Shown here piece after piece: positions 1 through 8,227 of a stretch of 64,000 bases of DNA. Source of the DNA: Phenylobacterium sp. (GTDB taxonomy: Bacteria > Pseudomonadota > Alphaproteobacteria > Caulobacterales > Caulobacteraceae). The notes below the pieces were generated by a model. That model saw nothing but the letters and a program-made list of their open reading frames with translations. It was not told where the DNA came from and made no database searches. Position 1 is the stretch's first letter. Each line of letters starts with the position of its first letter. The stretch is taken from positions 1 through 64,000 of the forward strand of contig NZ_JAHBYD010000004.1 in NCBI RefSeq assembly GCF_019636135.1, read 5' to 3'. The position numbers and the translations under genes are program-made.

Positions 1-2933
1 ACCGCGCCGATCATCGAGCGGTTCACGTAGGCGTTGCCCGCCGGGACGGTCTCGCGGACCTCCTCGGCAAACGCCTCGATGCGCGAATGCACGCCCAGCG
101 TCAGGCCGTAGCGGGCCTGCACCAGCGGGGCCGCGGCCTTCTCCAGCTTCGCCGGGTCGTAGCGGACGACGTGCAGCACCGGGCCGAACACCTCCTTCTG
201 CAGGAAGGACGCGTCGGGGATCTCGGCCAGGGTCGGCGCGAAGAAGTGGCCCCCCTTCGGGACACCCAGGCGCTCCAGCACCTTGGCGTCCGCCTCCAGC
301 CTGCGGACGTGCGCCTCCAGCGCGGCCTGCGCCTCGGCGTCGATCACGGGGCCGATGTCGGTGCGCGGATCGGCGGGGTCGCCGACGACCAGGGTCTTCA
401 TCGCGCCCTGGAGGCCGTCGATCAGCAGGTCGGCCGTATCATGCGGCAGGAAGAGGATGCGCAGCGCCGAGCAGCGCTGGCCGGCCGAGCCGAAGCCGGA
501 CGTCAGCACGTCGTCGATCACTTGCTCGCGCAGCGCGGTCGTATCGACGAACATGGCGTTGAGGCCGCCCGTCTCGGCGATGAACGGCACGATCGGCCCC
601 TGCCGCGCGGCCAGCGTGCGGTTGATCGCCCAGGCCGTGTCCGTGCCGCCGGTGAAGGCGACGCCGTCGCAGCCGGGGTGCGCGGTGAGCTGCGCGCCCA
701 CCGTCGCCCCGTCGCCGGGCAGCAGGTGCAGCAGGTCGGCCGGGACGCCCGCGGCGTGGAACAGCTTCACCGCCTCGGCGGCGATGATCGGGGTCTGTTC
801 GGCGGGCTTGGCCAGCACGCCGTTGCCGGCGGCGAGCGCGGCGGCGATCTGGCCGGTGAAGATGGCCAACGGGAAGTTCCACGGGCTGATGCAGACGAAG
901 ACGCCGCGCCCGTGCAGGCTCAAGCTGTTCGTCTCGCCGACCGGCCCGCGCATCGTCTCGGGCTGGGCGAACTGCCGCTCGGCCAGGTGGGCGTAGTAGC
1001 GGCAGAAGTCGGCGGCCTCGCGCACCTCGGCGACGGCGTCGGCGAGCGTCTTGCCGGCCTCGCGCACGCAGACAGCGATCAAGCGGTCGCGGTGGGCCTC
1101 CAGCGCGTCGCCCATGGCGCGCAGCACGGTCGCCCGGCCTTCGCCGCCGCGGCGGTCCCAGGCGGGTTGCGCGGCCTTCGCCGCCGTGAACGCGGCGCCC
1201 ACGTGCAGCGGCGTAGCGGCCCAGGTGCGGCCGATCTCGCGGCCGAGGTCCTGCGGCGAGAGCGCGGCCTGCCCGGCGCCCTCGGTCACCAGCTTGCCGG
1301 AGACGATCGGGGCGCCCTGCAGCGCCGGCAGCGCGTCGACGGCCGCGGTCAGCCGGTCGCGCACCCCGGCGATGGAGAGGTCGAGGCCCATCGAGTTCTT
1401 CCGCGACGGGCCGTAGATGTCGCGCGGCAGGGGGATGCGCGGGTGCGGCCCGGCGCCGGCCGCCTCCACCGCGCCGACGGGATCGACCACGACCTTGCCG
1501 ACCGGCGTCTTCTCGTCGAGCAGCGCATGCACGAACGAGGTGTTGGCGCCGTTCTCCAGCAGCCGGCGCACCAGGTAGGGCAGCAGGTCCTCGTGGCTGC
1601 CCACCGGCGCGTAGACCCTGAGCGGGAAGTCGCCGTAGCGCTCGTGGGCGGCGGCGTAGAGCGCCTCGCCCATGCCGTGCAGCCGCTGGAACTCGACGGC
1701 CAGGCCCATCTGGCTGGCCATCAGGCGCACGGCCGCCAGCGTGTGGGCGTTGTGGGTCGCGAACTGGCCGTAGAGGTGCGGCGCGGCGGAGAGCAGCGCC
1801 CGTGCGCAGGCGAGGTAGGAGACGTCGGTCGCCGCCTTGGTCGTGTAGACGGGATAGCCTTCGAGCCCCGCCACCTGGGCGCGCTTGATCTCCGAGTCCC
1901 AGTAGGCGCCCTTCACCAGCCGCACCATCAGGCGGCGGCCCGACGACCGCGCGATGCCGGCCACCGCCTCGATCGTCCGCGGCCCGCGCTTCTGGTAGGC
2001 CTGCACCGCGAGGCCCAGGCCCTTCCACGTCCCCAGCGCCGGTTCACGCGCCAGCCGGTCCAGGATCTCCAGGGAGATGACGAGCCGGTCGGCCTCCTCG
2101 GCGTCGAGGGTGAAGTTGATGTTGGCCTCCGCGGCCGTCTGCGCCAGGCGCAGCACGCGCGGGTAGAGGTCGGCGAACACCCGCTCGGCCTGGCGCGCCT
2201 CGTAGCGCGGCGAGAGCGCCGAGAGCTTCACGGATATGCCGTGGCCGCGCTCCGGGCCCTGGCCTGTCGCCGCCCTGCCGACCACGGTGATCGCCCGCGC
2301 ATAGGCCGCCTCGTAGCGGTCGGCGTCGGCGTCGGTGCGCGCGCCCTCGCCCAGCATGTCGTAGCTGCAGACGAAGCCGTCGTCGGCGGCGCGCTTCAGC
2401 GCCTTCTCGATGGTGGCGCCCAGCACGAACTGCTCGCCCATGATGCGCACCGCGGCGCCCACGGCGCGGCGGATCACCGGCTCGCCCAGCCGCCCGGCCA
2501 GCCGCCTGACGAAGCCCGGCAGGTCGTTGCGGGCCTCCTCGTCCGGGTCGATCAGCTTGCCGGTCAGCATGAGGCTCCAGGTCGAGGCGTTGACCAGGAT
2601 CGAGTCCGACTTGCCCGCGTGGCTGGCCCAGTCGGCCGAGGCGATCTTCTCGGCGATCAGGCGGTCTCGGGTCTCCTCGTCGGGCGTGCGCAGCAGGGCC
2701 TCGGCCAGGCACATCAGCGCCAGCCCCTCGCGCGTCGACAGGCTGAATTCCTGCAGGAAGCTCTCGACCACGCCCTGGCGGTCGGCGGTCCTGCGCGCCG
2801 CGCGCACCAGCGCCTCGGCCTCGCCCACCACCGCCTCGCGGTCCTGCGGGCTCAATGGCCGGCCGGCCAGCAGGCCGGCGAGCGCCGTGCGTTCGTCGGC
2901 GAACTTGCCGTCGTCCAGGTGATCGAACGCCAT
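1..2933 (-). CDS. putA: Bifunctional proline dehydrogenase / pyrroline-5-carboxylate dehydrogenase PutA (3' end outside window)
   Basis: Oxidises proline to glutamate in two steps (FAD-dependent proline dehydrogenase, then NAD-dependent P5C dehydrogenase). Reading leftward from the ATG at 2933 gives 977 codons still open at the window edge, so perhaps the last 50-70 residues are missing. The proline dehydrogenase half shows YQKRGPRTIEA, RLMVRLVKGAYWDSEIK and QFATHNAHT. The aldehyde dehydrogenase half shows ISPWNFPLAIF, the general-base Glu in ETGGLNAMF and the catalytic Cys in SAGQRCSALR (about residue 819). The N-terminus lacks the ribbon-helix-helix DNA-binding domain of trifunctional PutA, so control must come from elsewhere. 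The divergent Lrp-type gene next door is the obvious candidate. The identification is secure; only the C-terminal end is unseen. Confidence 0.97.
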   Translation of the reverse strand, partial: MAFDHLDDGKFADERTALAGLLAGRPLSPQDREAVVGEAEALVRAARRTADRQGVVESFLQEFSLSTREGLALMCLAEALLRTPDEETRDRLIAEKIASADWASHAGKSDSILVNASTWSLMLTGKLIDPDEEARNDLPGFVRRLAGRLGEPVIRRAVGAAVRIMGEQFVLGATIEKALKRAADDGFVCSYDMLGEGARTDADADRYEAAYARAITVVGRAATGQGPERGHGISVKLSALSPRYEARQAERVFADLYPRVLRLAQTAAEANINFTLDAEEADRLVISLEILDRLAREPALGTWKGLGLAVQAYQKRGPRTIEAVAGIARSSGRRLMVRLVKGAYWDSEIKRAQVAGLEGYPVYTTKAATDVSYLACARALLSAAPHLYGQFATHNAHTLAAVRLMASQMGLAVEFQRLHGMGEALYAAAHERYGDFPLRVYAPVGSHEDLLPYLVRRLLENGANTSFVHALLDEKTPVGKVVVDPVGAVEAAGAGPHPRIPLPRDIYGPSRKNSMGLDLSIAGVRDRLTAAVDALPALQGAPIVSGKLVTEGAGQAALSPQDLGREIGRTWAATPLHVGAAFTAAKAAQPAWDRRGGEGRATVLRAMGDALEAHRDRLIAVCVREAGKTLADAVAEVREAADFCRYYAHLAERQFAQPETMRGPVGETNSLSLHGRGVFVCISPWNFPLAIFTGQIAAALAAGNGVLAKPAEQTPIIAAEAVKLFHAAGVPADLLHLLPGDGATVGAQLTAHPGCDGVAFTGGTDTAWAINRTLAARQGPIVPFIAETGGLNAMFVDTTALREQVIDDVLTSGFGSAGQRCSALRILFLPHDTADLLIDGLQGAMKTLVVGDPADPRTDIGPVIDAEAQAALEAHVRRLEADAKVLERLGVPKGGHFFAPTLAEIPDASFLQKEVFGPVLHVVRYDPAKLEKAAAPLVQARYGLTLGVHSRIEAFAEEVRETVPAGNAYVNRSMIGA

Positions 2934-3036
2934 GAATGCCCTCCGCGGCTGACGATGTGCGGAATAATCCAGACTTCTCCGAATGTGCTACGTTAGATAT
3001 CCATGATCGCCGGACATTTCCGGCCGGAGCGCGCAC
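2934..3036. promoter_or_regulatory. putA-putR divergent control region
   Basis: The 103 bp between the divergent putA and putR starts are less GC-rich in the middle (around 2960-3000) than the coding sequence. A short inverted repeat, CCGGA-catt-TCCGG (3010-3023), sits just before the putR ribosome-binding site GGAG (3026-3029). PutR homologues in other alphaproteobacteria bind such regions and activate putA when proline is present. That this repeat is the operator is inference. Confidence 0.45.
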
Positions 3037-3507
3037 ATGGCGAATAACCTGCGGCTGGACGACACGGATCGCCGGCTTCTCCGCGCCTTGCAGGCCGACG
3101 GCCGGATCTCGAACGCCGAACTGGCCGAGCGCTGCAACCTCTCGCCCAGCGCCTGCTCGGACCGCGTGCGGCGCCTGCGCGACAGCGGCTACATCACGGG
3201 CTTCGCGGCGCTCATCGACCCGCAGATGGTCGAGCGGGGCGTGCTGATCTTCGTGGAGGTGGTGCTGGACCGCACGACCCCCGAGGTGTTCGAGACCTTC
3301 GCCGCCGCCGCCCGCCGCGCGCCCGACGTGCTGGAGTGCCACATGGTCGCCGGCGGCTTCGACTACCTCATCAAGAGCCGCGTCCGCGACCTGGCCGCCT
3401 GGCGCAAGTTCCTCGAGGACGTCCTGGTCCGCATCCCCGGCGTCCGCGAGACCCGCACCTACGCCGTGCTGGAGGAGGTGAAGTCGACCACGGTGCTCCC
3501 GATCTGA
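3037..3507 (+). CDS. putR: Lrp/AsnC-family regulator of proline utilisation (PutR)
   Basis: A 156-residue feast/famine regulator, the usual family length. The N-terminal winged helix-turn-helix covers about residues 5-60 (LDDTDRRLLRALQADGRISN, then SPSACSDRVRRL). An RAM ligand-sensing domain follows, with the family-type stretch VLECHMVAGGFDYLIK. The ATG at 3037 has GGAG seven bases upstream. It lies head to head with putA, the arrangement known for the proline-responsive activator PutR in Agrobacterium and Rhodobacter. The putR assignment rests on this context plus the family; another Lrp-type role cannot be excluded from sequence alone. Confidence 0.88.
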   Translation: MANNLRLDDTDRRLLRALQADGRISNAELAERCNLSPSACSDRVRRLRDSGYITGFAALIDPQMVERGVLIFVEVVLDRTTPEVFETFAAAARRAPDVLECHMVAGGFDYLIKSRVRDLAAWRKFLEDVLVRIPGVRETRTYAVLEEVKSTTVLPI

Positions 3508-3510
3508 GCA

Positions 3511-4105
3511 CCCTTCCCTCCCTTGATGGGCAGGGCGATCGCATATGGATGTGGGCGGCCGAAAGGCCGTCAGTCGAACCGCAGAGATCGCAGAGATACG
3601 CAGAGGATTCCGGTGGATCCGCGACCCTCTCTGCGCATCTCCGCGATCTCTGCGGTTCAAGAATCGGGCGGACGAGCCGCCCACAAACCATATGCGATCG
3701 CCCTGCCTTGATGGGGAGGGACAGACCGTAGCGCGGTCAGGGTGGTCCAGGCGCGGCGTTTCGTGATTGGCCGTCGAGCGGGCGACTTCCTCCTCTCCCG
3801 GGACGCGCCGCTGCGCGGCCCGCCGAGGGCAGGCTAGGAGGGTTGGGTGGTGGTGTGGCCGCGGCGTTGCGGCAGATGGCGCATGTGGCGTCGACGCCTC
3901 TCGCGCCCGGCCGGTAAGGTCCTGCGCACACCACCATCCCCGACCCTTCCTCCATCGAGGAGGAAGGGAGACCCTTTTCGCCCTATCTGTCGGGCGGGCA
4001 CGCAATTTTGCGAAGGGGCGAAGGGGGCGCCGCGCTCCGGGCCATGCTCCCTCACCCTGGCCGCTGCGCGGCCTGTCCCTCCCCATCAAGGGCGGGAAAG
4101 AAAAG
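3511..4105. repeat. Nest of palindromic intergenic repeats (three families)
   Basis: No convincing gene lies between putR and the OmpA-like gene; the spacer is mostly repeats. A long hairpin has outer arms at 3529-3559 and 3676-3707 (both contain CAGGGCGATCGCATATGG or its complement) and inner arms at 3576-3606 and 3629-3658 (GAACCGCAGAGATCGC type, here family C). Overlapping its right end is a second inverted repeat (family A) with arms 3706-3748 and 4047-4103, sharing CTTGATGGGGAGGGACAG. Inside that lies a family B copy (about 3835-3980) that recurs at 55742-55860. The nesting suggests elements inserted into or beside older ones. Function unknown; they may act as transcription terminators or RNA-stabilising hairpins. 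Confidence 0.8.
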
Positions 4106-4155
4106 GGCCCGGCGTCGCCGCCGGGCCCTCGTCTCGTTCGCAGTCAGCGATCGAC

Positions 4156-5355
4156 TTAGAAGTTGATGTCGATCGTCGAGCGGCGGTTCAGCGGTTCCTT
4201 CACGCCGTCGCCGGTGGCGACCGCGAGCTGGGTCTCGCCCTTCCAGTCGACCGAGAGGGTCGTCTGGTTCACGCCCGAGCCCACCAGGGCGTCAGCGACG
4301 GCCTTGGCGCGGCGCTCGGACAGGCGGACGTTGTACGCCTGCGAACCGGAGCTGTCGGTGTGGCCCACGACCACGACGCGGGTGGCGTTGCCGCCCATGG
4401 CGTAGTTGGCCGCATCGGTGATCACCGCCTGCGCTTCCGGCGTGATCACGTACTGATCGAACGGGAAGTAGACGATGAACTGCTTGGCCTCGTAGGCCGC
4501 CGGCGGAGGCGGCGGGGGCGGAGGCGGCGGCGGGGGAGGCGGCGGCGGAGGCGGCGGGGGCGGGGGCGGAGGCGGCGGCTCGGCCACGGCGAAGATGTAG
4601 CGCAGACCCAGCGTCACCGCCTGGTCCTTGTACTGGCCCGAGAACACGCCCGGCTGCAGGCCGGTCGCCACGCTGCCCGTCGACGTGAAGTCGAGGTCCG
4701 AGCCCGCGAGGTAGCGGTAGGTCAGGTCGACGCGCAGTTGGTCGGTGGCCCGCCAGGCGAGGCCCGCGATGAACTGATAGGCGAACGCGGTGTCGCTGTC
4801 GTCGATCGTCAGGTTCTGGATGGCGTTGGCCGCGGCGGTGCCGACCGGCACGTTCGAGAACTGGCCCGTGACGTCCATCGAGACGTGGTTCGCGCCGATG
4901 CCGGCGCCGATGAACGGGTTGATCACGCTGTTCGGCGCGATGTCGTAGATGATGTTGCCCATCACCGTCCACGCCGACACGTCGCCGTCGGGCTTGCCGC
5001 AGGCGGGCGCGGCCGGGGTGCGCGTCACGCCGGGGGTGCAGAGGCCGACGATCGCCTGGTTGGCGCCGCCACGGATCGACTCGATGTCGCCCGAGCGGTA
5101 GCCGACTTCCAGTTCGACGCGCCAGTGGTCGGTCAACTGGTAGCCGAGGCGGGCGAAACCGGCCCAGTCGTCTTCCTGGTTGAAGTCCCAGTCATACGCC
5201 GCGCCGTTCGGCGCGTTGTTCGAGGACGCCATCTCGAACTCTTGGGGCCAGTGGTACCCGAGGTCCACGGCGCCATACCAACCTTCTTGGGCAGCGGCTC
5301 CGGATGCGGCGAACGCCGCAGCCATCGCGGCCCCAGCCAGGAGTTTCAACTTCAT
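4156..5355 (-). CDS. OmpA-family outer membrane protein with 26-proline linker
   Basis: A 399-residue outer membrane protein. Residues 1-22 are a signal peptide (cut after ...SGAAAQ or one residue earlier). Residues 23 to about 258 are an eight-stranded beta-barrel of the OmpA/Omp25 type, with alternating strands such as GWYGAVDLGYHW and LRVDLTYRYLAGSDL. An uninterrupted run of 26 prolines is encoded at 4501-4578. The C-terminal OmpA domain binds peptidoglycan and shows VVVVGHTDSSGS and LSERRAKAVADAL. It anchors the outer membrane to the cell wall. The ATG at 5355 follows GAGGG. A possible minus-strand -10 (TATAAC) lies near 5410. The length of the proline run is unusual, and its translation should depend on EF-P. 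Confidence 0.93.
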   Translation of the reverse strand: MKLKLLAGAAMAAAFAASGAAAQEGWYGAVDLGYHWPQEFEMASSNNAPNGAAYDWDFNQEDDWAGFARLGYQLTDHWRVELEVGYRSGDIESIRGGANQAIVGLCTPGVTRTPAAPACGKPDGDVSAWTVMGNIIYDIAPNSVINPFIGAGIGANHVSMDVTGQFSNVPVGTAAANAIQNLTIDDSDTAFAYQFIAGLAWRATDQLRVDLTYRYLAGSDLDFTSTGSVATGLQPGVFSGQYKDQAVTLGLRYIFAVAEPPPPPPPPPPPPPPPPPPPPPPPPPPAAYEAKQFIVYFPFDQYVITPEAQAVITDAANYAMGGNATRVVVVGHTDSSGSQAYNVRLSERRAKAVADALVGSGVNQTTLSVDWKGETQLAVATGDGVKEPLNRRSTIDINF

Positions 5356-5892
5356 AATCAGAGCCCTCTCGTTGCCCTCAGGTGGTGCGGCCGTTCGACC
5401 CAGCCGCCGTTATAACAAGGCCGGATGGTTGCGAAAGTGTCGCCAGGGCCACACTCGGAGCGCAATTTCGCCAGCCTTTACCAAGCTCTACCAAGACGTC
5501 ATAGCCCCGTTCCTGCACAAATGGTCGGATTTGCACGGAACCGCGAACAGAACGCCCCTGGCCGACCCGTCCGACAGCCGCCGTCCGGGTCCCGATCTCA
5601 TCGCCAGCACCTCGGCAAGTCTCGCCCGACGCGGGATGTTCGGACGCCGACCCCTGACCCAAGTCCTTGGCTTTCCTTGTAAACATACGTCGGTGACGCA
5701 GCCGGGGCCCGCGAATGCCGGTCCGCCGCGCTCCCAGTCGTCCGTGAGCCGATGATGGTCATGCGCTTTCCCCGACCGCCAGGCCCTCGCCTTCGCGTCA
5801 GCCGGTCAACGAGCAAGGCTCCGCTTGGTTCCGCCCCGTCGGACGGCGGATGAATTTTTTCGGACGGCCGTGATTCCGGCGCCATTCCGCCG
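5356..5892. other. Intergenic region upstream of the OmpA-like gene
   Basis: This stretch of 537 bp lies between the antiporter stop and the OmpA-like start, both on the minus strand. The open frames in it lack family features and plausible codon patterns, so no gene is called. It probably holds the promoter of the OmpA-like gene: TTGTTATAAC on the minus strand near 5410-5420 could serve as an extended -10. The segment 5840-5880 repeats CGGACGGC on both sides of a T-run, which could mark transcript ends. Nothing else stands out. Confidence 0.4.
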
Positions 5893-7683
5893 TCACGGCT
5901 TGGCCTGCCGCTCCCGGAAGCGCCGGGAGCGGCCGCCGAGCGATTCGGGGCGGTTGAGCGCCTTGCGGAATTCGTCGCGCCGTTCGTGGATCGAGGCGAT
6001 CACCAGGCCCATGGGCACGCCGATCTCCACCAGCACCGCCTCCGAGAGCTGCAGGCTGGCCTCGACGGTCTCGGGCACCGCGTCTGTGGCGCCCAGGTCG
6101 TAGAGCCGTTGCGCGTGGCGCGCGTCGCGGGCGCGGGCCACGATGGTCAGGTCCGGCCGCAGCTCGCGGGCCACCGCGACGATCGTCTCCACGCCCTCGG
6201 GGTCGTCCATGGTCACCACCAGCGCCGGGGCGTCGGCGAGGCCGCAGCGGAGCAGGAAGTCGGCGCGCGCCGCGTCGCCGAAATAGATGGTCTCGCCCGC
6301 GCGGCGGCCCTGGTCCACCAGCCGCGGGTCGAGCTCGGCGCCCACCCACGGCAGCGCGTGGCGCTTCAGCATGTCGCCCACCAGCCGCCCGACGCGCCCG
6401 TAGCCGACCACCAGCACCTTGGGCGCCTCGTCGCCGGACGGGGCTTCAGGCTTCTCGGCGGGCTGCTCGGCGGGCGTCACGCGGCGGCCGCCCAGCCGCA
6501 GGCCGAGCTGCGCCAGGAACGGGATGGAGAACATCGAGAGCGTGGCGGCCACCAGCGCCGTCTGGCCCACGTCGCGCGGCACGAGCCCCTCCGTCATCGC
6601 CTGCCCCAGGATGACGAAGGCGAACTCGCCGGCGCCCGCCAGCAGCAGCGCCGCCTCGATGGCGCTCTTGGTCTTCAGGCCGAACGCCTTCCCGAGCCCG
6701 AAGATGATCGCCGTGTTCATGGCCAGCAGTCCGACCGCCGCGCCCAGGATCACCAGCGGACGATCCAGCAGCAGCGGCACGTTCAGGCCGATCCCCACCG
6801 ACAGGAAGAAGAGCCCGAGCAGCAGCCCCTTGAACGGCTCGACCCGCACCTCGACCTCGTGGCGGAACTCGGTCTCGGCCAGCAGCAGGCCGGCGATGAA
6901 GGCGCCCAGCGCCATGGAAAGGCCGGTGATCGCGCTCACCAGGCCCGCGCCCACCACCACCAGCAGGCAGGCGGCGACGAACAGCTCCTCGCTCTTGGCG
7001 CGGGCCACCGAGCGCAGCATCGGGCGCATCAGGAAGCGGCCGAACAGGAACAGGAACGCCACGCCCAGCACCGCCGGCAGGACCGAGAGCAGCAGGGCAG
7101 GCGACAGCGGCTGGTCGGTCCGGTCGCCCATGAGCGTCAGCGTCACCAGGATCGGCGCCACCGCCAGGTCCTGGAACAGCAGCACCGAGAAGGTCGCGCG
7201 GCCGGCCACCGCATGCTGGCGCTTCTGCTCGGTCAGGATCGGCATGACGATGGCGGTGGACGACAGCGCCAGCGCGGCGCCCAGCGCGATCGCCGCGGCC
7301 GGCGGCTGGCCGGCGAAATAGGCCACCACCGCCGTCGCGCTCAGGCAGAGCGCCACCTGCAGCGCGCCGAGGCCGAACACATACCGGCGCAGCGACCGCA
7401 GGCGCTCCCACGAGAGCTCCAGGCCGATGGCGAACAGCAGGAACACCACCCCGAACTCCGCGAGCTGCGCGAGCTCGTCCGGGTTGGCGATGGTGAAGGC
7501 GTCCAGCCAGGAGACTTCGCGCGCGAGCTGGCCCAGGCCGTAGGGCCCCAGCAGCACGCCCGCGCCCAGGAACCCCAGGATCGGGCTGATACGCCATTGC
7601 CGGAAAAGCGGGACGACGACCCCGGCCGTGGCCAGGAACAGCACCACATCCTTGTACGCGCCGGGCTGAACCTCGCCTGCCAT
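5893..7683 (-). CDS. CPA2-family monovalent cation:proton antiporter with TrkA-N domain (KefB-like)
   Basis: A 596-residue inner membrane antiporter. About 12 hydrophobic segments fill residues 10-395, including ISPILGFLGAGVLLGPYGLG and the family-type LALSSTAIVMPIL. A cytoplasmic TrkA-N nucleotide-binding domain follows, with the Rossmann motif VLVVGYGRVGRLVGDML near residue 420, and a short basic tail (RSRRFRERQAK). Proteins of this build exchange K+ or Na+ for H+ and are gated by nucleotides or glutathione adducts; the ion cannot be told from sequence. The start is the ATG at 7683 because GGGAG lies seven bases upstream; a GTG ten codons earlier has no such site. It is divergent from the copper-type cluster, with an 86-bp gap. 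Confidence 0.92.
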   Translation of the reverse strand: MAGEVQPGAYKDVVLFLATAGVVVPLFRQWRISPILGFLGAGVLLGPYGLGQLAREVSWLDAFTIANPDELAQLAEFGVVFLLFAIGLELSWERLRSLRRYVFGLGALQVALCLSATAVVAYFAGQPPAAAIALGAALALSSTAIVMPILTEQKRQHAVAGRATFSVLLFQDLAVAPILVTLTLMGDRTDQPLSPALLLSVLPAVLGVAFLFLFGRFLMRPMLRSVARAKSEELFVAACLLVVVGAGLVSAITGLSMALGAFIAGLLLAETEFRHEVEVRVEPFKGLLLGLFFLSVGIGLNVPLLLDRPLVILGAAVGLLAMNTAIIFGLGKAFGLKTKSAIEAALLLAGAGEFAFVILGQAMTEGLVPRDVGQTALVAATLSMFSIPFLAQLGLRLGGRRVTPAEQPAEKPEAPSGDEAPKVLVVGYGRVGRLVGDMLKRHALPWVGAELDPRLVDQGRRAGETIYFGDAARADFLLRCGLADAPALVVTMDDPEGVETIVAVARELRPDLTIVARARDARHAQRLYDLGATDAVPETVEASLQLSEAVLVEIGVPMGLVIASIHERRDEFRKALNRPESLGGRSRRFRERQAKP

Positions 7684-7769
7684 CCGGTCTCCCAATTGTC
7701 TGGACCGGAACACTATGGCCTACCCGGGCCGCTTGCGGAATCCCGCGAGCGCTCTAGAAGCGCAATACC

Positions 7770-8168
7770 GTGGAAAGGCCGAAGACCGCTCAGATCACGC
7801 CGCAGGCCGAGCGCCGCGCCCTGATCGCGCTCGTCGCGGTCTTCGCGCTGCTGGTCCAGGCGCTGTTCCCGGCCGTCGCCGCCGCCTCGCCGCTGTCCGG
7901 CCCGGGCATGACGATCTGCACCGGGATGGGCCTCTCGGCCGACCTGCCGGGCGGCCCGCAGCCCGCGACGCCCGCCCACGGCTGCGACCACTGCCTCTGC
8001 CCGGCGCCCACAGCCCTGCCGCCCGCGATCGCCGGCGCGCCGGTCGAGATGGTGCGCTACGCGGAGACGGCGCCTTCGCTGACGCCGCGCGCCGTCACGG
8101 TCAGCCCGGGCCGCGGCCTGGCCGCGCCGCCACCGCCGTCCCGGGGGCCACCCGCGCCGAACGCCTGA
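7770..8168 (+). CDS. DUF2946 family protein (copper-cluster small secreted protein)
   Basis: A 132-residue protein. After a short polar start comes one hydrophobic signal or anchor segment (ALIALVAVFALLVQALFPAV), then a secreted part with a His/Cys cluster (HGCDHCLCP, about residues 70-78) and a proline-rich tail. Proteins of the DUF2946 family have this layout and often sit beside copper-type TonB receptors and PCuAC chaperones, exactly as here. Its role is unknown; the HxxDHCxC cluster could bind copper, which is inference. The start is a GTG at 7770 with only a weak upstream AGAAG. Confidence 0.75.
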   Translation: MERPKTAQITPQAERRALIALVAVFALLVQALFPAVAAASPLSGPGMTICTGMGLSADLPGGPQPATPAHGCDHCLCPAPTALPPAIAGAPVEMVRYAETAPSLTPRAVTVSPGRGLAAPPPPSRGPPAPNA

Positions 8169-8227
8169 AACGACGCCGCCGGCGCGCGAACCCGCGCGCC
8201 CGTCCTTCACGTTCGGAATCCATCTCC

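Noticed and set aside
87..2996. Very long open frame on the plus strand opposite putA (about 970 codons)
   Set aside because: It is Arg/Gly/Ala/Val/His-rich with no domain, and runs antisense to a complete, motif-bearing PutA. High GC makes such mirror frames common.
3511..4105. CRISPR array
   Set aside because: Repeats are long inverted pairs of different families, not short direct repeats with regular spacers.
5598..5885. Small minus-strand gene (about 95 codons) between OmpA-like and antiporter genes
   Set aside because: No motif, poor codon pattern, and no ribosome site.
7715..8227. Upstream extension of the TonB receptor frame
   Set aside because: Overlaps the DUF2946 gene; signal peptide and homology begin at 8228.
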